Below the pieces are notes generated by a model, which was not told the DNA's origin, searched no databases, and saw only the letters and a list, made by a program, of their open reading frames with translations. This document shows, piece after piece, positions 1 through 8,493 of a stretch of 15,176 nt of DNA (positions within the stretch are counted from its first letter, which is position 1; each line of letters opens with the position of its first letter). The DNA is from Thalassiosira profunda. Its lineage: Eukaryota; Bacillariophyta; Thalassiosirophyceae; Thalassiosirales; Thalassiosiraceae. Where the stretch lies: positions 1 through 15,176 of the forward strand of contig JALLAP010000655.1 of assembly GCA_036939355.1 (NCBI GenBank). The letters are read 5' to 3'. The translations under genes were made by a program, and so were the position numbers.

Positions 1-321
1 TGCCCTGGCGTGTGTTTATGTGGTGGTTGGGGATGCAGCCGAGAAAAGTGAGCGATGATAATGGCTCGGCGACCGACACGGACCCCCAATCAGTGACGAG
101 GGCTCATCAGTCTGCGTAGGTGCATGCCCATTGGCGGCTTCTCTGTGTGCTGTGTGGAGGTGTCGCCGACGCGCCAGGAGACAAGCCCTTCGCATAGTAA
201 TAATTCCTACGTTCTCTCTACACAAACCTTCGCACCTCGCGGCGCCTCCCCCGGCCTCATTCAACTCGCTTACTCCCATCCCGCCGCCATCAAACATCAC
301 CCAGCGCAGCGCGGTGGCGCC
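1..321. other. upstream region / 5' leader of the hydrolase gene
   Basis: No separate gene is supported here. The hydrolase reading frame stays open back to an ATG at 124, but that extension is Ser/Pro/Cys-rich without a recognisable domain, so it is read as untranslated leader. A pyrimidine-rich stretch runs through about 225-300. No clear TATA element is seen. Confidence 0.5.
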
Positions 322-1626
322 ATGTTTGTGCCTCGCCCTATGCGCTCGATACACCTGCTCTCATTCCTCGCAAAGCGCACCGCGCCAGAGTCGTTTGCTC
401 GCGTCCATTATTTGCATTCCAAACGAGCTGCGGTATCTTGCAAGATGACCTCCTCGTTTGGTGACGGCGCTGATGGCAGCCCAGGCGCAACAGTTGATGG
501 CGGCAAGAATGGCCGCATCTGGATCCATCGCCCGTTTCAGCTGACGCCGGATCCATCGTCTGCAACTGCGGCGGTGCCAATCACCTCGAGCTGCCCCCTG
601 CCAAAAAGCACTCCGCGTCCAGCACTGCAAGACAGGTTGCACCACATTCACTTATCGTCGCCAACACCGGAAAGGGCCCTGGAGGAAATGCACCGATCCA
701 AATCCGAGTTCTACCAATCACAATTTGCATCTCGCGTAGCTAACGAGGACCGAAAGAGAATCGAGCGTCGCACCCTGCGCTCTCCCAGTGGTTTGGGCGA
801 TGTGGATGCAACCATCTACTTGCCCCGAAGGGACAGCAAAGGCAGTGCACCTACCAAACTGCAAGGAATTTGCCTCCACGTCCACGGCGGAGGATGGCTC
901 TGGGGCGACTCCAGCCATCAGGTGGCGCACCGCTGTCTGGAGATGGCAGATGCACTGAACGCAGCCGTCGTCAGTGTGGAGTACAGCCTGTTCTGCCATA
1001 ACAACGTTCATTCGAATGCATTCAATCCGGTGAACGATGTGGCCATTGCCATCGATTGGATCGAGGCGAAGGGGGCTGCGAAGTTGAACACACTTCCTTC
1101 GTTTGTGGCGAGCGGGGAGAGCTCCGGGGCACACCTGCTCATGCTGGCCATGCTGAAAAGAAGAGATAATGCCGGGGCCTCGCCCTCGCAATGGAAATGC
1201 TGGGACGCCATCAATCTTGTTTACGGCGTCTTTGACTTGTCCGGAACGCCTTCAATCCGAGCCGATCAAGACTCGTCCCCATTGTGCGGAAACGATCTGC
1301 TCTGGATGTACGATTTGTATGCGAGCAAAGTCGAGACGTCAAAGAAAGCAACGGACCACAAGCATCCATCGTTGAGCCCACTCTACGCCAATCTGTCTCA
1401 CATGCCACCGGCGCTGATATCTGTGGGCACCTCAGATCCTCTCATCGATGATTCGTTGTTCATGGCACAAAAGTTATCAGGCTTTGGGAATGATGTCGAG
1501 CTAGCCATCTATGAGAATGGGGAGCACGGAATAGGGCATTTCGGCTTGCAAGAAGACGAGGAGATGGGAGTGCGTGCTCGAAAGAATACGTTGGAGTTTC
1601 TGAAGCGACACCTCCAAGGGTCCTAG
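322..1626 (+). CDS. alpha/beta hydrolase, hormone-sensitive lipase / Abhydrolase_3 family
   Basis: This intronless gene encodes about 434 aa and is predicted to be a serine hydrolase acting on carboxylic esters or a related acyl substrate. Numbering from the ATG at 322, it shows the oxyanion-hole motif HGGGW (residues 188-192), the nucleophile elbow GESSG with Ser267, the acid in GTSDPL (Asp372) and the base in ENGEHG (His402), in the order and spacing of the family. The stretch SPLYANLSHMPPALISVGTS matches the conserved strand before the catalytic Asp. The first 45 residues are rich in Arg, Lys, Ser and hydrophobic residues with almost no acids, like a mitochondrial presequence. The start at 322 has G at -3 and gives this presequence; ATGs at 124 (longer) and 445 (presequence removed) are alternatives. 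GESSGAHL also resembles kynurenine formamidases, but those usually have HGGYW, so the substrate is not assigned. Confidence 0.85.
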   Translation: MFVPRPMRSIHLLSFLAKRTAPESFARVHYLHSKRAAVSCKMTSSFGDGADGSPGATVDGGKNGRIWIHRPFQLTPDPSSATAAVPITSSCPLPKSTPRPALQDRLHHIHLSSPTPERALEEMHRSKSEFYQSQFASRVANEDRKRIERRTLRSPSGLGDVDATIYLPRRDSKGSAPTKLQGICLHVHGGGWLWGDSSHQVAHRCLEMADALNAAVVSVEYSLFCHNNVHSNAFNPVNDVAIAIDWIEAKGAAKLNTLPSFVASGESSGAHLLMLAMLKRRDNAGASPSQWKCWDAINLVYGVFDLSGTPSIRADQDSSPLCGNDLLWMYDLYASKVETSKKATDHKHPSLSPLYANLSHMPPALISVGTSDPLIDDSLFMAQKLSGFGNDVELAIYENGEHGIGHFGLQEDEEMGVRARKNTLEFLKRHLQGS

Positions 1627-1687
1627 TACTTTATCAACACGCAACAGACACGCCCCAATACTACTTCCCCGATTGATCTGAGATCGC

Positions 1688-4600
1688 TCAGAGCCTCCCT
1701 GACTGGGCAATCTGGTCGCTCAGATCCACGACCTCCAGATGACGATGTCCCTGACCCAGGAAAGCAGTGGGGGCTTTGCCATCAGCGCTTTTGGCCCTCT
1801 CCTTCAATTCATGTGCCATCGCTCCAGTACCATCGACCATGCTGCAGAAAGCGCCTCCTTTGGCGATCAGTTCGTGGGGACTGCCATACTCCAACACTGT
1901 CCCTGATCCAAGGACCAAAATCTTGTCAGATTCGATGACAGTCTCAAGGCGGTGCGCAATGGAGATGATGGTGGAGCATTTGAAGTTCTCTGCCAATGCT
2001 TGCTGCAGAACCCAGTCCGTGCGGCGGTCGACGTTGGCTGTGGGTTCATCGAGGATCAGCACTTTGTTCTTGCGCAGGATGGCCCGGGTCAGACAAAGCA
2101 GCTGGCGCTGACCGGCGCTCCAAGTGGATCCTCCCTGCGTCACAACAGTATCCAATCCTTCTGTGAGCATCTGCACGGACTTGAACATGGCAACGCACTG
2201 AAGGGCTCTCTCGATCGCGTCGTCGGAAAATTCCTTGAACGGGTCGATGTTGTCACGGACACTGAGTCCGTCGTACAACACCGGAGTTTGAGGGATGACG
2301 CCGACGGACTTGCGAATTTTTGAGAGGCCGAGCTTGAAGATGTCCTATGTTGCAGTGCAGCAATGAGCCTGGTTTGCGCCTGTCGAGACAAGGCTCTTCA
2401 GCAGGATGTACTCACAACAGAATCGATCAGAATTTGCCCAGCATCGGCTTCCAGGAGACGAAGGAGGGATTGGACGAGCGAGCTCTTGCCAGCACCCGTC
2501 CGGCCAACGCAGCCAACTCGAGATCCACCCTCAATCTTGAACGTGAGACCGCGCAACGATAGTGGCAACCCAGGCCGGTAGCGGACGTCGAGGCCTCGGA
2601 CGTCGATCGTCCCTGTGCTTGGCCACTCCTCGCCAACTTCACTGTCGTATGTTGTTGCGAGAGCAGCTTCGGAAGGCAGATCACAGAACTCAACGAGCCT
2701 CTCAATCGAGGTCATTTGGTTCTCGACCTCAGCGCTTTGCCTCACGCCCCATTGAAAGACGGCCGAGAGCTGGGGTTGTTGGATGTAGTTGAGTTGAGAG
2801 GATTGCCAAGGGAAGAAAACAAAAGCGAAGCTGCTTGTGCACACACCTGAATCAACATCGAGAGGGCGAGACCGAGAATACTGGGGTCAATGGAAAGCCA
2901 CCCCTTGTCGTTCACCACGACCGCAGCAAAGCTTGTGATGGCGTAAAAGACAAAGACGAGTCCATCGCAGCGGAATCCAAACCATCGCGTGGCGGCCAAG
3001 TAGCTGAAGAATGCCCTTCCGTGAGCCTGAGGACATTATTGCGCAGGGAGAAAGGTCAGAGGCAGAGTCTGACGGCAAACCTCGTGTCTTGCGATGCAAC
3101 TCACGTTGTGGGCCGCAAAGAACTTCGTCTGGTAGTATCCCTGCGACTCGTTGGACCTGATGGTGGACAATCCGCTCAGCGTTTCGTTGAGAACGGCAAA
3201 TACCGGGCTCCGTGCCATGCCTTCCATCCTTTTGAGCTCTCTCGAGGACCTGATGAATACCCTCCTAATTCGAATGAGGCACAGTGACAGTGGAGGGACG
3301 GCAACGAGCACGATCGGGAGAACTGAGCAGGCGGAGGCTATAGCCCCGGCTACCATGAAGAAGACCACCAAGCAGTCGAAGGACGTGTTTGGTAGCAGAT
3401 CGTCCGCGATTCCAACATCGGCTAGAGAGGAACATCTGAGGCTTGGACGATCAATTCATCAAATGAGATCAGCCCCGCACTTACCAGAGAATCGATTCAG
3501 GATTCGTCCCTGCAGATATGGGAGGCAAGCCCAGCTGTGTTGAGAGCAACCACACTGAAAACAACAACAGGCAACGATCACGTCAACTTACCAAAGGATT
3601 CGTATCGAAGAAGCCGATCCTTGTTCGAAGGACTGCAGTTGTCATGGTTGCGTGCAGTCGCTCAGATGCCTTGGTGACGAGGTGAAAATACGAAACGGCT
3701 CGAACGATCGCTAGGACGATCACAGCCAACGCCAATCCTACAACGGTGCCAATGATGCTCAAACTCTGCTGATCTGGAAGCGTTGACCACCTGCCAATAG
3801 CCCCAACGCACACAACTGCTGACGCTTGAGTGGCAGTGAACAGCAGAATCATCAGACAGGCCGAGAAGAGACCCCCTGGAAACGCCTTGCAATAGCGGAC
3901 GAACGTGCGCATCCCTACGACTCCCGAGTTGCTCGTCTCCTTGTTATCTTCTTCGGCAGTGTTCTCGAGGGTCTTGGGCGGTTGGTGTGGGGTCGTATCC
4001 TTCGATTCAGGGGCGTTGCCTTGCAACTTGGGTTCATTCTGACGCTCGCTGTTGTTCTCCTTGCTTTGGAGAATCGGCGTGAGACTTGCGTCACTGGTGC
4101 AGCACTTCTGGTACGAGCCGACGCAGGTCACGCGCCCTTCGCTCATTACAATACAGCGAGCCTCTCCAGCAAACTGGTGTTGGTGCGTTGCGAGCACCAC
4201 GCACTTGCCCCTCTTCACCAAATGTTCTTCAATGGCAAAAAAGAGCTTACGTCCCACCTTCGCGTCAACTGTGGAGGAAGACGAAAAAGTTTGAGTGAGC
4301 GACGCGTTCTCCATTGACCTAAGAGGCAGTGCGTACATACCTGCAGCGAGGGGATCGTCGAGGAGGACAATGTCGGCGCCGCGGTAGAAGACTCTGGCCA
4401 GGGCAACTCTAGCCTTTTGCCCGCCTGAGAGCGAGGCACCCTGATCGCCCACGATCGTGTCGTCTCCTGCCCTCAGCTGATCGAAGTCGGTATCCAAGCA
4501 ACACGCACGGACGACAGTGGCGTATTTTGCCTCATCGTACTCCCGTCCAAACAAGATGTTTTCTCGCACGGAGCCTTGCATGATGAAGGGTTCTTGGGAG

Positions 4601-6587
4601 GCATACGCCAGTGTGAGGCCCTCTCGTTTTTCGACCTTGCCGGACGTGAGCGGAAGCTCTCCGGAAAGCATTTGCATGAGCGCTGTCTTTCCGCTGCCAA
4701 CGTCGCCGACGACGCAGGTCAGCGTCCCTAGATCGAATTGAAGGTTGACGTTGCTCAAGGCCAACTGACCTGCTGGACCCAACGTACTGCAATCAGAATC
4801 CTCGTCGGAGGTTACAGATACGTTCGAGTTCTCGCAATTCCAGTGGCAGGTGGCCCGCTGGCAAAGAATGGCTGACTTGGCGCCCCCATCACAAATGAGA
4901 GGTGCTTCAGTGGAGGAAAGCTCTGGCAGGTCTAAGAACTGTTGGATGCGGTTAGTGGATACCTTCGCCTCGCATACTGCCTGCAAGCGAGTACATGAAA
5001 ACATGTGAGCTGGAACGATCGCTCGTGCAACAGAAAGGATCCGGCAGAGCTCACCATTACACCCAAAGCCATAATCTTCGTGAGCTCAATTTGAGCAGTG
5101 TTGACAAGTACCATGGTCGTGAAGACAGACATGGGCGTGAGGACGCCTCCGCGTGCAACGTGGATGAGGAAGATGACGACGGCAGTTGTGATGTTCGAGG
5201 CGAAAAAGACTGCCTCGTTCAAGGCTCGGAGGCGATTGACTCTCTGGATGGTATCGATCTCTCGCTTTCGAATGGACCCAATGCCAGTCAGGAACCTGTC
5301 CTCGTAGTTGAGCATCTTGGCTTCACGTGCCCCTGCAAGCACCGATGAACACATCTCCAGTCGCTCGTCTGTGATGGAAGCGACCTTTGAGCGGAGAGCG
5401 GCGAATCTCATGCCCAGCCAAAGCTGAAAGGGCACGACCACGAACACCAAGAGAGCGAAGCCGACAGCAAAGGCCCAACCAATGATGTGCCATCCCATGG
5501 CGAGGATACCGATGGCCAGGATGGGGGACCAAATGAGGTAGGATCCAAAAGAGGTTGCAAAAATGAAGCGTTCGACGTCGTTGCTCGCGAGGTTGACGGC
5601 TTTGCCAGAGGAAGAGGCTGACTTGAGGCGCAGCGACTTGTCGTAGACGGCTGCAATCATCATCGACCGATAGCCCATTCTTCGTGACAAAGAGACGCTT
5701 GTTAGATTGGAGAGAGTTGAGAGAGAGAAGCAGCACGGTTTAGTTGCAACGAACTTACCCCTTCACCCCCGTCAACCAGAATGTGTGATGCTGACACACC
5801 AGCGCAACCAGTCCGCTTCCAACGAGCAGCGCCGCCGAAAGATACCCCACATTGCTATCCTCTTGCTGGAAGGATTCCAGCAGCAGCCCGAGGGCGAGAG
5901 CTTGGAGCAACTTGCCGACTGAAGTGAAGAAAATGCAGACCTGGACAAACCAAATAGAGAGAAAGAAGTCTCTCTTGATGGCGCGGGCTAGAAAAGAGTT
6001 GGAGGGCAGGCATGGTTAGGCGTACCGTAAGATACCACTGCATCGCACACAACACAGATAGACTCACCAAGGCTAGGCGTTGCATCCTTCTGCAGCGCCC
6101 TCTCTGCACCGCCTCTCTTGTCAATCTCCTCGTTCCTCTGAAGAACGCAACGCGCTCGCGCCTTCTCCTCGTCCCAGAGCTTGTGGAACCGGCGCAGGTT
6201 CGCCTCGGACGTGTCAGCGTCGCGCACATCGGGAAGATCCGCTTCCGACATCACTTGTGACTCCTTCGTCGCCATAAGACTGTACGGCCACGCGAAGAGC
6301 AGCTTCGAGAGGAACGAGGCGCTCTCGTATGGATTGGACGGGCGGCGACCATCGGTCGTCGTTGTATCTTCTTCGTCGCTGGCAAGGGCTGTCTCGAAGG
6401 AGGATTCCTTCCTGTTCGCAGGCAGGATGTCCCCAAACGTATCGAATGAGGGGCAGGATTCGAGCTCTTGGTCTTCTTGTGCGATGGTCTCGGGCTCCGT
6501 CGGGGGACTGCCTCCAAGCAAAGCAACTGGCTTGTGGAGTTTGATGTCTCCCTCGTCCTGCGGAGGGTCCGAGGTATCCTCGGCCAT
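1688..6587 (-). CDS. ABC transporter, subfamily C (MRP-type) full transporter, ten exons
   Basis: Predicted ATP-driven exporter of organic anions or conjugates in a cell membrane. Exons (- strand, high to low): 6587-6068, 5987-5759, 5697-5055, 4980-4341, 4268-3592, 3509-3485, 3421-3105, 3026-2847, 2769-2416, 2344-1688. They sum to 4242 nt, 1413 aa plus stop, and all nine introns (61-82 bp) are GT..AG and keep frame. The start has an ideal context (ACCATGG). Order: acidic cytosolic N-terminus with the MRP-type motif around NPYESASFLSKL (85-96), TMD1 (exons 2-3), NBD1 with Walker A GDVGSGKT (556-563), LSGGQ (648-652), LLDD and His706, a charged linker (about 740-792), TMD2, then NBD2 with GRTGAGKS (1166-1173), WSAGQ (1270-1274), LILDE and His1326. 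NBD1 has Asp where the catalytic Glu would be, and NBD2 has Glu1295; this asymmetry is usual in ABCC proteins. There is no extra N-terminal TMD0, so it is a short MRP (ABCC4/5-like layout). Exon edges are inferred from family conservation. Confidence 0.93.
3485..3509 (-). other. 25-nt micro-exon (exon 6) of the ABCC transporter
   Basis: This exon encodes GRILNRFS plus one base of the next codon. It lies between an 82-bp intron (3591-3510, GTAAGT..CTGCAG) and a 63-bp intron (3484-3422, GTAAGT..CTCTAG). Exon 5 ends with FFDTNPL and exon 7 begins with DVGIADDLLP after the split Ala codon, so the spliced product gives the family signature FFDTxPxGRILNRFSxDxxxxD without gap. Its length is not a multiple of three, so skipping it would shift the frame before NBD2. 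Confidence 0.85.
4269..4340 (-). other. 72-bp in-frame, stop-free intron 4 of the ABCC transporter
   Basis: The intron has donor GTATGT and acceptor CCACAG. It is a multiple of three and contains no stop in the reading frame, so retention would insert 24 residues between LLDDPLAA and VDAKVG, that is between Walker B and the D-loop of NBD1. The spliced form LAAVDAKVG matches the family, so it is called an intron. Confidence 0.85.
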
Positions 6588-7164
6588 GGTGATGGGTCTG
6601 CGTGCACAAGATGTGAACAGGGAAGCAAAGAGTGCAATCGTCGATGAGCGGAAAGTGAAGCAACAGGCAAGATAGGAGAACACGCAGCTTGGTAATACCG
6701 GCGCCCATTGAAACATCAACCGCGCCCACACGCACATGATAACTGCAAATGAGGCGTCGTATGCCCAAACCAAGCGAGGACGATGGGCCCGAGCGCTCCT
6801 GGTACTGCAAACGCGGAGAAGAGGCAGGCGACGCAATTGGAGCCGTTCATCTCACCTTGCGTGGCCGTGGTGGCCGCAAACGGTGTTGTCGGGTTGAGTT
6901 GTGGAGTATCCTCTTGTCAGTGACAGAGAATGAAAATTATGAGACAAGAGGAGGAGAGGAGAGCGAGGAGGGAGAGGAGGTGCTCATTTGGCGATTTGGC
7001 GACAATTGTACGTCTCATTTAGCGAAGATGTACCAGATGGATCGCCAAGAGCAGAACCTGAGAGGGTTGCGCTGCAAGCCGAGAGACCACACCCATCAGC
7101 AAGATACCTCCGAGCAAACGCTGTTCATTCACCCTCTTCCAGTTAAACAGAGCCGACCTCCGAT
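6588..7164. other. intergenic region upstream of the ABCC transporter
   Basis: No gene is supported. The 3' flank of the small Cys4 gene and the promoter/leader of the transporter must lie here. Reading toward the transporter (- strand), a pyrimidine-rich run ends in GCACGCAG about 11 bases before the ATG, which could be the acceptor of an intron in the 5' leader. The transporter frame also stays open upstream to 6836, but the ATG at 6587 has the best context. Open frames on the + strand here have no recognisable domains. Confidence 0.4.
6946..6980 (+). repeat. polypurine tract
   Basis: Thirty-five bases of G and A with a single pyrimidine (C at 6964), made of irregular GAG/GAGG units. It lies about 360 bp upstream of the transporter ATG. 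Such tracts are often nucleosome-poor promoter elements; the role here is not known. Confidence 0.6.
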
Positions 7165-7446
7165 CTAGACATCGTCTGTTTGAAGGACGCGCGTTTGCAA
7201 CAACAGCTTTGCGTCCTGTGCAGCCTCCGTTGCCGCCCTTTCAGCCTCGCGCTCCTCCGTCCTGCATTTTTGACACAACCCGTGAAAGACGCCGGCCTGT
7301 CTCCTTCGTTTCTGGCACTTTAAGCACAGCTCCTTCGGATCGATGGGATCGCTCTTTTTGCTCTTTGGCGCGCGGCGTGGTCTTTGACCCGCGGGCCAAG
7401 GCTGTGGCCGTGCCGCCGCCTTCCTCTTCGTTTGCTCTGTTGCCAT
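7165..7446 (-). CDS. small basic Cys4 (putative zinc-binding) protein, 93 aa, family unknown
   Basis: I do not recognise this protein. It has a strongly basic, Ala/Pro/Arg/Lys-rich N-terminus (residues 7-31, including RPRRAPKSKK, a likely nuclear localisation signal), then a CxxC..CxxC pattern (Cys41, Cys44, Cys58, Cys61) typical of a small zinc ribbon, then a charged Glu/Ala/Arg helix-forming tail (63-80). The ATG at 7446 has a very good context (ACAATGG), which together with the paired cysteines supports a real gene rather than a chance frame. It is transcribed away from the coiled-coil gene at 7769, with 322 bp between the two starts. A nucleic-acid or protein-binding role is plausible but inferred only. 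It could also be the last exon of a longer gene. Confidence 0.6.
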   Translation of the reverse strand: MATEQTKRKAAARPQPWPAGQRPRRAPKSKKSDPIDPKELCLKCQKRRRQAGVFHGLCQKCRTEEREAERAATEAAQDAKLLLQTRVLQTDDV

Positions 7447-7768
7447 TGTGTGCAGTCAGTCAAGCTTGGAAGGCTCAGTTCGTGTGATTTGAGCCCAGGG
7501 AGAGAAGTCACCTTGGTGCTATGCGTGCAAGGCCAATCGCTTCGTCGGCAGAGAGAAATGAAGGTTGGGCGTTAGAGAAGGCAAGCGCTTCGTCGAGGAG
7601 GCAAAGAGGAAGGAGGTGCAAGAGCTTCAATTCAAAAGCGCAATTTAAAATCTTGACATTCAGCCCCTCGCGGTCGACCGCAGACCCTTCTACCCGCAGA
7701 CGCAGAGACTGGCGCCGACCAACCAGAGCACCGAGAATAGTGAGACGCAGAGCAGCGAGGAGTACAAA
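7447..7768. promoter_or_regulatory. divergent promoter region between the Cys4 gene and the coiled-coil gene
   Basis: The 322 bases between the two start codons must hold both promoters and leaders. An AT-rich patch AATTTAAAATC near 7642-7652, about 120 bases before the + strand ATG, is the only TATA-like stretch. No complete X-box for ciliary genes was found. The final hundred bases before 7769 are rich in purine and short basic-codon runs and look like leader. Confidence 0.35.
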
Positions 7769-8284
7769 ATGCCACCGAAGAAGAGCAAGAAGAAGGCGAA
7801 GGGCAAGGATCAGGACATTGATGGCCTCCCGCTCACGCCCGAGGACCGGATGAAGCTACTCGAGTCGAACGTCGCCGCACTTGAGATGCAGCTCGTCCAG
7901 CGGTCCGAGACTGCCGCCCACGCAATCGCGGAATGCGAGGCGGTTCGCGACGAGCTCACCGTCGCCACCCAGCAGCGGGACGAAGAGGCGGAAATGTCGA
8001 AGGGTGTGATGCAGAGCATGACTCGTCAGTACAAAGCGATGCAAGAGGACCTGCTCAACAAAATCAACGACCGGGAGCGCGCCATTGCCACATTGAAGGA
8101 CGAGCTGGAGGCCACGAGACTCCTGCACAAGGAACATATTGCGCAGAAGGACAACATTATTCAACAGAAGGGCGACGAGGCGGATCAGTATCGAGCGGAG
8201 ACGGAGTGCGTTTGCCGGCAATTCGCGAAGCTCTTGGCTGATGCTCGAGAGAGCATCGTTGCGCAAACCAAAGTCGAGCAATGA
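7769..8284 (+). CDS. DRC12: coiled-coil protein, probable dynein regulatory complex subunit 12 (CCDC153-like)
   Basis: This intronless frame encodes 171 aa. It opens with a lysine-rich segment (PPKKSKKKAKGK, residues 2-13), followed by a nearly continuous heptad-rich coiled coil from about residue 24 to 165. Three features recall CCDC153/DRC12: the MPPKxxKK opening, the central YKAMQEDLLNKI segment (compare the family's LQEDM-type core), and a C-terminal RQFAKLLADARESI helix; the size also fits the family (about 170-210 aa). DRC12 is part of the nexin-dynein regulatory complex that links outer doublet microtubules and tunes dynein in motile cilia. The ATG has A at -3. Coiled coils match one another easily, so the family call is moderate, while the gene itself is well supported. 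It shares a divergent intergenic region with the Cys4 gene and ends 209 bp from the stop of the convergent XRN2 gene. Confidence 0.6.
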   Translation: MPPKKSKKKAKGKDQDIDGLPLTPEDRMKLLESNVAALEMQLVQRSETAAHAIAECEAVRDELTVATQQRDEEAEMSKGVMQSMTRQYKAMQEDLLNKINDRERAIATLKDELEATRLLHKEHIAQKDNIIQQKGDEADQYRAETECVCRQFAKLLADARESIVAQTKVEQ

Positions 8285-8493
8285 TTGCAAGCAGTTCAGC
8301 GACAGGTATCTTTCGTTTCTGTATTTTATCCCCGTTCCACATCACCCATTGATGTTGCCCCTGTCGAACCACCCGAATCAACAAAACCACAGCCTTTTGA
8401 GTCAGCCCTCTCACACTTCATAAGTAGCGCAATATGAGCTTGTATTAGTATCAATCATCTCTCATGCTTTTGAACTACCATATGAATGCCACG

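Noticed and set aside
6749..7168. 139-codon + strand frame upstream of the transporter
   Set aside because: Charged low-complexity content partly from the polypurine tract, no domain, and a mediocre start; overlaps the end of the Cys4 gene on the other strand.
7507..7530. Possible RFX X-box (GTCACC half site) in the DRC12-like promoter
   Set aside because: Only one half site matches; no RGYAAC half follows at 1-3 bases.
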